This document shows positions 1 through 5,169 of a DNA stretch of 5,503 bases, in pieces. The translations under genes were made by a program, and so were the position numbers. Where the stretch lies: assembly GCA_944372565.1 (NCBI GenBank), contig CALVZR010000153.1, forward strand, positions 1 through 5,503, written 5' to 3'. This stretch comes from an uncultured Clostridia bacterium. GTDB taxonomy: Bacteria; Bacillota; Clostridia; Christensenellales; Borkfalkiaceae. How positions within the stretch are numbered: position 1 is the first letter of the stretch; the number at the start of each line of letters is the position of its first letter. Below the pieces are notes generated by a model. It worked only from the letters and a program-made list of their open reading frames with translations. It was not told where the DNA came from and did no database searches.

Positions 1-399
1 ATTTACGGCATCGCGGAAAAGGACGTGAAGGGCAGGCCGGCGTTCGACTTTTTGAATCCCACCGACTTCGTGCTCGCGCTCGAAGAGGGCAGGGACGTAC
101 ACAACAAAAAAGTAAAAATAGACAAGACGGGCAAGACGATAGAGCTTTCCGTCATCCTTCTGAAAAAGCAGAGCGTCGTTTACGGCGTGATGAAGGACAT
201 CACCGAAGAAACCGATTACGACGAAAAACTCAACGCCGTGAAGATGGAAACGCTTTCCACCACGGACGAGGTCATCAAAAAGCAGATGCGGGTCGCGCAG
301 GAGATCGCCTCGCTGCTCGGCGAAACGACGGCGGAAACCAAAGTCGCCCTTCTGAAACTCAAAAAGACGCTGCAAAGCGGGGACGCGGAGGAGAAATAA
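1..399 (+). CDS. C-terminal end of a PAS-containing sensory [FeFe]-hydrogenase-like protein (5' partial)
   Basis: The reading frame is open from base 1 to the TAA at 397-399, so the true start lies upstream; the GTG at 25 is internal. What is visible is the second half of a PAS sensor domain, ending in the typical last strand VVYGVMKDITEE (about residues 60-71 of the visible part). A charged helical tail follows, containing KQMRVAQEIASLLGETTAET. I associate this PAS-plus-tail arrangement, directly before a SpoIIE-type phosphatase gene, with sensory (group C) [FeFe]-hydrogenases of Clostridia. In these a hydrogenase-like domain is thought to sense H2 or redox state and pass the signal through the PAS domain. 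No iron-sulfur or H-cluster cysteines fall inside the window, so the hydrogenase identity is inferred from the tail and the neighbour. The alternative is another PAS-type sensor. The stop codon abuts the next ATG, so the two genes are almost certainly co-transcribed and translationally coupled. Confidence 0.72.
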   Translation: MYGIAEKDVKGRPAFDFLNPTDFVLALEEGRDVHNKKVKIDKTGKTIELSVILLKKQSVVYGVMKDITEETDYDEKLNAVKMETLSTTDEVIKKQMRVAQEIASLLGETTAETKVALLKLKKTLQSGDAEEK

Positions 400-1560
400 A
401 TGCCGCTGCGCCTGGAAAGCGGCTATACGTCGCTCAACAAAAAGAACGAAGAGCTGTGCGGCGACAAGGTGGAGATCAAGCGCAACGGAAAGTTCACCAC
501 CCTCGTTCTGGCGGACGGGCTGGGGAGCGGCGTGAAGGCGAACATCCTTTCCACGCTCACGAGCAAGATCCTGTGCACGATGGTGAGCGAGGACATCTCG
601 ATTTTCGACTGCGTGGAAACCATCCTGCAAAGCCTTCCCGTGTGCAAGGTGCGCGGCGTGGCGTATTCCACCTTCACCGTGATCCACATCGACGACGAGG
701 GCAAAGGCTATCTTCTGGAATTCGACAATCCCGAGGCGATCTACTATCACGGCGGAAAATGCTGCGATTTCGCGCGGGAAGAAATGCTCGTATGCGGCAA
801 AAAGGTGTATAAAACCGATCTCGCGCTCGAAGAGGGGGACGTGATCGTCACCATGAGCGACGGCGTCATCCACGCGGGCATCGGCATGACGATGAATTTC
901 GGCTGGCAGCGCGGGGACGTGAAGGAATATCTCGACGGCGCGATCAAACCGCAGATGAGCGCGCGCTGCATCGCGTGGCTGCTCGCGGCGGCGTGCAACG
1001 ATTTATATCTCGATAAACCGGGGGACGACACCACCGTGCTCGCCGTGAAGGCGCGCGCGGAGCTCAAAGTGAACATCATGGTCGGGCCTCCCGTGGATAA
1101 AAGCAAAGACGATTTTTACATCTCCCGTTTTTTAAGCGGGGAAGGAAAAAAGGTGGTGTGCGGCGGCACGAGTTCGCAGATCGTGGCGCGCTATTTGGGC
1201 ACTTCCGTGCGGGCGGGTTTCGATTTCCCCGATAAGGACGTGCCGCCCATCGGCTACATCGACGGCATAGACCTCACCACCGAGGGGGTGCTCACGCTGC
1301 GAAAACTCCTCGAATATTCCGAAAAATACCTTTCGGTAAACGATCTTTCGCCCAAATATTTCACCAAAAAGGACGGCGCGAGCCTGCTCGCGAACGTGCT
1401 CTTCGAGGAGGCGAGCGACGTTACGTTTTTCGTGGGGCAGAGCATCAACAAGGCGCACCAGGGACTGCCCATCGACACGACGATGAAATTAAAACTCGTG
1501 GAAAGCCTGGCGCACAATCTCAAACGTATGGGCAAAAACGTGGAAGTTTTCTACGATTAA
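400..1560 (+). CDS. SpoIIE-type (PP2C family) serine/threonine protein phosphatase with extra C-terminal domain
   Basis: The product has 386 residues. Residues 1-220 form a PP2C/SpoIIE phosphatase domain expected to remove phosphate from Ser/Thr of a partner protein, with two metal ions in the active site. The metal-binding acidic residues are present: D22 in CGDK, D39 in LADGLGSG, D154 in TMSDGV and D209-D210 in PGDDTTVL, so the enzyme looks active. Residues about 224-386 form a second domain containing VGPPVD (about 228-233) and VVCGGTSSQIVARYLG; it recurs in relatives of this phosphatase as far as I recall, but I know no function for it. The ATG at 400 follows the upstream stop directly and has a GGAGG site (387-391) 8 bases away, inside the end of the preceding gene. 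The partner substrate is unknown; in related systems it would be an anti-sigma-antagonist-like protein or a kinase target encoded nearby. There is no sign of spore-specific context and no membrane segment, so this is not SpoIIE itself. Confidence 0.88.
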   Translation: MPLRLESGYTSLNKKNEELCGDKVEIKRNGKFTTLVLADGLGSGVKANILSTLTSKILCTMVSEDISIFDCVETILQSLPVCKVRGVAYSTFTVIHIDDEGKGYLLEFDNPEAIYYHGGKCCDFAREEMLVCGKKVYKTDLALEEGDVIVTMSDGVIHAGIGMTMNFGWQRGDVKEYLDGAIKPQMSARCIAWLLAAACNDLYLDKPGDDTTVLAVKARAELKVNIMVGPPVDKSKDDFYISRFLSGEGKKVVCGGTSSQIVARYLGTSVRAGFDFPDKDVPPIGYIDGIDLTTEGVLTLRKLLEYSEKYLSVNDLSPKYFTKKDGASLLANVLFEEASDVTFFVGQSINKAHQGLPIDTTMKLKLVESLAHNLKRMGKNVEVFYD

Positions 1561-1615
1561 ACGGAAATTGCCGCAAAACTACGCGGTAAAATAATAAAAA
1601 AGGAGAGAAGGAACT

Positions 1616-2800
1616 ATGGCAAGGTTTACTTTACCGAGGGACATCTACTTCGGCAAGGGATGCATGGAGGAGGTTTTGAAAAACCTCAAAGGCAAAAAGG
1701 CGATTATCGTATTGGGCGGCGGCTCGATGAAGCGTTTCGGCTTCCTCGACAGAGCGGTGAACGCCCTCAAACAGGCGAATATCGAGGTGGAACTCTTCGA
1801 AAACGTGGAACCCGATCCTTCCGTGGAAACGGTGATGAAGGGCGCGGAGGCGATGCGCAAATTCCAGCCCGACTGGATCATTTCCATGGGCGGCGGCTCG
1901 CCCATCGACGCGGCGAAGGCGATGTGGGCTTTCTACGAATATCCCGAAACGACGTTTGAACAGCTCATCACGCCGTTTAATTTCCCCGAACTGAGGCAGA
2001 AGGCGAAATTCCTCGCCATTCCTTCCACGTCGGGCACGGCTACGGAAGTTACGGCGTTTTCGGTCATCACCGATTACTCCAAGGGCATCAAATATCCTCT
2101 GGCGGACTTCAACATCACGCCGGATATCGCGGTGGTCGATCCCGAACTCGCGGAAACCATGCCCAAAACGCTCACGGCGCACACCGGTATGGACGCGCTC
2201 ACGCACGCCATCGAAGCGTACGTTTCCACGCTCAACGGCCCGTTCACCGATCCGCTCGCGCTCCGCGCCATCCAGATGGTGTTCGAATATCTGCCCGCTT
2301 CCTACAACGGCGATATGAAAGCGCGCGAACAGATGCACTACGCGCAGTGCCTCGCGGGTATGGCGTTCTCCAACGCGCTGCTCGGCATCGTGCACTCCAT
2401 GGCGCATAAAACGGGCGCGGCGTTCTCCACGGGGCACATTCCCCACGGCGAAGCCAACGCGATGTATCTGCCCTATGTCATCAAATACAACGCGAAGGAC
2501 GCCACGGCGCTCAAGAGATATGCAGATATCGCGCGTTTCGTGAAACTCGAAGGCAAAACGGACGAAGAGCTGATGCACGCTCTCTGCGCCAAGATCGACG
2601 AGTTCAACAAACTGCTCAATATCCCCAAGACGCTCAAAGAATTCGGCATCGACGAGGCGGAATTCAAGGAGAAGGTGAACGCCATCGCGGCAAACGCCGT
2701 GGGCGACGCCTGCACGGGTTCCAACCCGCGCTCCATCACGCCAGATCAGATGGCAAAACTCTTCACGGCGATCTATTACGGCGAGAAAGTAGATTTCTAA
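1616..2800 (+). CDS. Iron-containing (group III) alcohol dehydrogenase
   Basis: The 394-residue product is full length for the Fe-ADH family, which interconverts alcohols and aldehydes or ketones with NAD(P)H in the cytoplasm. The N-terminal dinucleotide-binding half carries LGGGSMKRFG (33-42) and the family signature MGGGSPIDAAK (91-101), followed by STSGTATEVT (137-146). Metal ligands by alignment with FucO-type enzymes are D193 and H197 (GMDALTHAIEAY), H260 (first His of HSMAH) and H277 (IPHGEAN); H264 is the second conserved His of that segment. The loop between H264 and H277 is three residues longer than in FucO. The ATG has a good AGGAGA site (1601-1606). It lies 55 bases after the phosphatase gene with no terminator between, and 1 base before the flavoprotein gene, so it forms a bicistron with the latter and perhaps belongs to the larger unit. 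Substrate cannot be told from sequence; a butanol- or ethanol-dehydrogenase-like role in fermentation is the likely class. Confidence 0.94.
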   Translation: MARFTLPRDIYFGKGCMEEVLKNLKGKKAIIVLGGGSMKRFGFLDRAVNALKQANIEVELFENVEPDPSVETVMKGAEAMRKFQPDWIISMGGGSPIDAAKAMWAFYEYPETTFEQLITPFNFPELRQKAKFLAIPSTSGTATEVTAFSVITDYSKGIKYPLADFNITPDIAVVDPELAETMPKTLTAHTGMDALTHAIEAYVSTLNGPFTDPLALRAIQMVFEYLPASYNGDMKAREQMHYAQCLAGMAFSNALLGIVHSMAHKTGAAFSTGHIPHGEANAMYLPYVIKYNAKDATALKRYADIARFVKLEGKTDEELMHALCAKIDEFNKLLNIPKTLKEFGIDEAEFKEKVNAIAANAVGDACTGSNPRSITPDQMAKLFTAIYYGEKVDF

Positions 2801-2801
2801 G

Positions 2802-3656
2802 ATGACGGAATACGACGTGATCGCGGTGGGGCTGGGCCCCGCCGCGGCGAGCGCCGCGAACTATACGGCGATGGGCGGCTGTAAAACGCTGCTCATCGGC
2901 GAAGCCGCGGGCGCGCTTTACCGCGCGGGAAAGATCGCAAATTACTACGCGGCAGGCGAAACGAGCGGCAAAGAGCTGTTTGAGCGCGGGCTCGATCAGG
3001 CGCGCGCGTTGGGCGCGGAAGTCGTTTACGGGCAGGTGGTGGAGATCGCGGCGAACGGAGAGGACTTCACGGTGAAGCCCGCTTCGGAAGAATACCGCGC
3101 CAAAGCCGTTCTGCTGGCGACGGGCGCGGCGCGCAGCCGCCCGAAGGTCGAAGGGCTGGATGCTTTCGACGGCAAGGGCGTGAGCTGGTGCGCCGTTTGC
3201 GACGGGTTTTTCTACCGCAAAAAGAAGGTGGGCGTTTACGGCGCGGGCGAATATGCCGCGAGCGAGGCGAAATACCTTTCCGGCATCGGCTGCGAGGTAA
3301 CGCTCTTCACCGACGGCAGGGAAACGGCGTTCGGCGGCGTTCCCGTGCGCGCGGAGAAAATCGCAAAACTCTACGGCGGGGAAACGCTGGAAGGTGTACA
3401 GCTCGCCGGCGGGGAAAAGGTGCCGCTTTCCGCGATGTTCGTCGCCGAGGGCGTGGCGTCCTCCGCGGATTTTGCGAAGATGATCGGCATCGAAACCGCG
3501 GGCAATGCGGTGAAGGTGAACGAAAAATGCGAAACCAACGTGCCCGGCTTATACGCCGCGGGAGACTGCACGGGCGGGCTCCTGCAAGTGGCGAAAGCGG
3601 TGAGCGACGGCGCGATTGCGGGCGTACAGATCTGCCGTTATCTGAAAAACAAATAA
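2802..3656 (+). CDS. Thioredoxin-reductase-like FAD-dependent pyridine nucleotide-disulfide oxidoreductase, short form
   Basis: This 284-residue flavoprotein has the low-molecular-weight thioredoxin reductase layout. The FAD-binding GLGPAAASAA is at 10-19, and the redox-active pair CAVC at 130-133 is followed by DG. A second nucleotide fold starts with GAGEYAASEA (147-156), and the C-terminal FAD motif GLYAAGDCTGG is at 249-259. Typical members have about 305-320 residues; the deficit sits after the second nucleotide fold, where RAEK (183-186) leads almost at once to the next conserved block. The HRR part of the NADPH-binding HRRxxxR motif is replaced by F169-T170-D171, so NADPH use is doubtful; NADH or another electron donor is possible. 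The ATG lies one base after the alcohol dehydrogenase stop, with only a weak ribosome site (GAGAAAG at 2783-2789), which suggests translational coupling. No thioredoxin gene is in view, so the protein partner is unknown. I use 'thioredoxin reductase-like' rather than trxB because of the unusual NAD(P)H site. Confidence 0.85.
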   Translation: MTEYDVIAVGLGPAAASAANYTAMGGCKTLLIGEAAGALYRAGKIANYYAAGETSGKELFERGLDQARALGAEVVYGQVVEIAANGEDFTVKPASEEYRAKAVLLATGAARSRPKVEGLDAFDGKGVSWCAVCDGFFYRKKKVGVYGAGEYAASEAKYLSGIGCEVTLFTDGRETAFGGVPVRAEKIAKLYGGETLEGVQLAGGEKVPLSAMFVAEGVASSADFAKMIGIETAGNAVKVNEKCETNVPGLYAAGDCTGGLLQVAKAVSDGAIAGVQICRYLKNK

Positions 3657-3666
3657 AAAAACCACG

Positions 3667-3700
3667 GCGGGCGGCTGAAAAGCCGCCCGCTTTTGTTTTT
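3667..3700 (+). terminator. Strong intrinsic terminator after the flavoprotein gene
   Basis: A perfect 10-bp GC-rich stem (3667-3676 pairing with 3681-3690) closes on a GAAA tetraloop (3677-3680). The sequence TTTTGTTTTT (3691-3700) follows at once. It begins 10 bases after the stop codon at 3656 and ends the alcohol dehydrogenase/flavoprotein transcript. Nothing after it depends on read-through, so the following genes need their own promoters. Confidence 0.96.
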
Positions 3701-3806
3701 ATCTGCAAAACGAAAGGAAGTTATTTTCAGATTTTTCCGAAAATGCGGGACAAAACGGCTCGCGCAGACGTTGTAAAAGAAAAGATAAAGCGAGGGAGGA
3801 AAAAGA

Positions 3807-4485
3807 ATGAGCAAAAAGAAGATTTTTCTTTTATCTGTGGCTGCAATTTTGGTGGTCGTTTTGGTAATGTTGATATTGTCAAGTTTTTCTTGGTTTTACA
3901 CGGAAGATCGGCATATTCACAGGATACGGGAACGGGCGGAAAAGCGTTTTTTTGGGGGAAGACAGCGAGTATACGGGCTTAGAAGTATATCCGGTTTATA
4001 ACGAGTACGATGAGCTGAGGTATGCTCTGATTGAATTTGAACCGCAGGGATATATCTATGTATATATTAGCAAAAAGGCGTATCTGTGGAGTAGTATGTA
4101 CAGTCTCAGCGATACAGAAGTCGGGCGCGGTTGGTGGCCGTATCGAATAAAAGAGGGCGTTAGAGAGGATATCGTGGACGAAAACGGAAATGTGATTGGT
4201 CGTGTTTTTAATCGTGAGCTTATCCGAGATGAAAACGGGCAGGTGATCACCTATCACGACAGTCATTTCAAGGTGGCGGGAATCGAGAATGAGCGCCGTT
4301 ATTTCTTGTCAACCGTATGTGCTGTGTATGCCGGTCTTAATCGCGGTCTGATCCCTGCGGTGAAACGAGGGGATCAGTATCTCGATTTGGTGGATGGGAC
4401 AATGATAAACTATACTCCCGGCATGGAGTCAACATATGCTGTCGCAGAAGTTATATTTATCAACAATGTTGGTTTTGATTTATAG
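3807..4485 (+). pseudogene. Frameshifted gene for a membrane-anchored hypothetical protein
   Basis: The ATG at 3807 has a clear GGAGGA site (3795-3800). Residues 1-32 give MSKKK plus one long hydrophobic segment (about 6-30), a signal anchor or uncleaved signal. A short basic helix, HIHRIRERAEKRFF (36-49), follows. This frame then ends at a stop at 3999-4001. The rest continues in the +1 frame from GEDSEYTGLEVYP (3955 onward) to the TAG at 4483-4485. The two parts join smoothly at a run of seven T (3947-3953) and five G (3954-3958): removing one base there gives a single 225-residue protein. The C-terminal part is hydrophilic and presumably extracytoplasmic, with IEFEPQGYIYVYI, DSHFKVAGIENERRYFL and LIPAVKRGDQYLDLV. 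I recall similar hypothetical proteins in Clostridia but know no function. The gene is AT-richer than its neighbours (21 G/C in 4021-4080, 35%), which hints at acquisition from elsewhere. A sequencing error at the homopolymer is a real alternative to a true mutation. Confidence 0.75.
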
Positions 4486-4502
4486 GATGTTTAAATTCGC
4501 TA

Positions 4503-4531
4503 TTGACAAGCCGCGCCGTCTGTGTTAAAAT
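4503..4531 (+). promoter_or_regulatory. Near-consensus sigma-A promoter with extended -10
   Basis: The -35 box TTGACA (4503-4508) is perfect. A 17-base spacer leads to the -10 box TAAAAT (4526-4531), and the TG at 4523-4524 adds an extended -10. The predicted start of transcription is near 4538. It begins 17 bases after the stop of the preceding gene. Its position decides the start of the next gene, because any start codon upstream of about 4538, including the TTG inside the -35 box and the ATG at 4530, cannot be on the transcript. Confidence 0.9.
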
Positions 4532-4545
4532 GAAAAAAACCGATA

Positions 4546-4552
4546 AGGGGGG
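4546..4552 (+). promoter_or_regulatory. Ribosome binding site that selects the TTG start at 4560
   Basis: AGGGGGG lies 7 bases upstream of the in-frame TTG at 4560-4562 and downstream of the predicted transcription start near 4538. No other plausible start codon with such spacing is present on the transcript, so it supports the unusual TTG start. Confidence 0.75.
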
Positions 4553-4559
4553 AAAGATT

Positions 4560-5045
4560 TTGCAAAGAGAGATCACAAATCAAAAATACGGGAAAATTCT
4601 CTTTAACGAAAACATCTGGACGGGAAAGAAAACCCTTTCCGTAGAGGGCGCGCCGCTCGAAAAGAAGGGAAAAAACGAATTTCTCATGCCGGACGGAAAG
4701 ACCGGGTATTTAAAAGGGAATACCATCACGGGGGTCACGCTCACCGCGGGGGTCGAAACGATCCGCCTTACGCCTTCGTTGAAATGGTATGAGGTCGTGC
4801 TGTCGCTCCTTCCGTTCGTGCTGATTATGGTGTGGGGGAACAGCGTGCAGCTGTGCAGCATCATTCCCGTCGTCGGCGGTGCGATCGGCGGGGGCATTTC
4901 GGGAGCCTGCGTCGCCATAAATTTGTTTTGCGTCAAAACGACGGACAATATTTTGCTGAAGATCCTGATCACTCTGGGCGTGCTCGCGGCGTGTTTTCTC
5001 GTCTGTTACGGCATCGCCGCGGCGATCTTGGCGGCAGCGGCATAA
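4560..5045 (+). CDS. Small multi-pass membrane protein of unknown function
   Basis: Starting at the TTG at 4560, the product has 161 residues. Residues 1-75 are soluble and look beta-rich, with repeated turns around glycine (YGKILFNENIWTGKKTLSVEG, then NTITGVTL). Three hydrophobic segments follow at about 77-92, 98-124 and 131-160. The middle one is glycine-rich, with PVVGGAIGGGISGA (103-116) containing several closely spaced GxxxG-like patterns that favour tight helix packing. There is no signal peptide, so the N-terminal domain is likely cytoplasmic. The gene is alone between its own strong promoter and its own terminator. I recall similar uncharacterised proteins in Bacillota with the same WYE-V-LPF-WGNS-IPVVGGAIGG layout, but no function is known to me. 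The in-frame upstream starts (TTG 4503, ATG 4530) fall within the promoter and are rejected. Confidence 0.82.
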   Translation: MQREITNQKYGKILFNENIWTGKKTLSVEGAPLEKKGKNEFLMPDGKTGYLKGNTITGVTLTAGVETIRLTPSLKWYEVVLSLLPFVLIMVWGNSVQLCSIIPVVGGAIGGGISGACVAINLFCVKTTDNILLKILITLGVLAACFLVCYGIAAAILAAAA

Positions 5046-5060
5046 AACCTGAATTTCGGA

Positions 5061-5090
5061 ACGCGGAAGTTTCAAACTTCCGCGTTTTTT
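5061..5090 (+). terminator. Intrinsic terminator after the small membrane protein gene
   Basis: A perfect 10-bp stem (5061-5070 pairing with 5076-5085) has a 5-base loop (TTCAA) and runs into TTTTTT (5085-5090). The stem could extend by one A-T pair at 5060/5086. It lies 15 bases after the stop codon at 5045. Confidence 0.94.
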
Positions 5091-5133
5091 GCGCCGCTTG
5101 TTTCCGTCCGGGCGTTCTTTCGGGAAAATCCGC

Positions 5134-5162
5134 TTTACTTGCGGGGCGGATTGTTGTATAAT
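5134..5162 (+). promoter_or_regulatory. Sigma-A promoter for a probably leaderless transcript
   Basis: A perfect -10 box TATAAT (5157-5162) sits 17 bases from a moderate -35 box TTTACT (5134-5139, 4 of 6 matches). Transcription should begin 6-8 bases after the -10 box, at about 5169-5170, which is the A of the ATG at 5170-5172. Confidence 0.82.
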
Positions 5163-5169
5163 ATCGGGT

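Noticed and set aside
1568..1600. Terminator between the phosphatase and alcohol dehydrogenase genes
   Set aside because: The hairpin is weak, has a G-T pair and is followed by A-rich rather than T-rich sequence on the + strand.
1631..2578. Long open frame (315 codons) on the minus strand
   Set aside because: It lies wholly antisense to the well-supported alcohol dehydrogenase. Its product is rich in Arg, His and Glu in a pattern typical of GC-rich antisense shadows, and no family motif is visible.
3701..3806. Promoter for the frameshifted gene
   Set aside because: Several TTG- and TA-rich words occur, but no pair has acceptable boxes and 16-18 base spacing, so no site can be named although one should exist here.
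3188..3982. 264-codon + strand frame running through the flavoprotein end, the terminator and the start of the next gene
   Set aside because: It crosses a strong terminator, is highly Arg-rich and overlaps two better-supported genes in other frames.
3952..4485. Treating 3952-4485 as an independent intact gene with a TTG start
   Set aside because: There is no ribosome site near 3952, and the first codon lies within the homopolymer run. The upstream frame supplies a good start, a ribosome site and a fitting N-terminal anchor, so a single frameshifted gene explains it better.
4503..4559. Upstream in-frame extension of the small membrane protein to TTG 4503 or ATG 4530
   Set aside because: These codons are inside the -35 and -10 boxes of the gene's own promoter, so they would not be transcribed from it.
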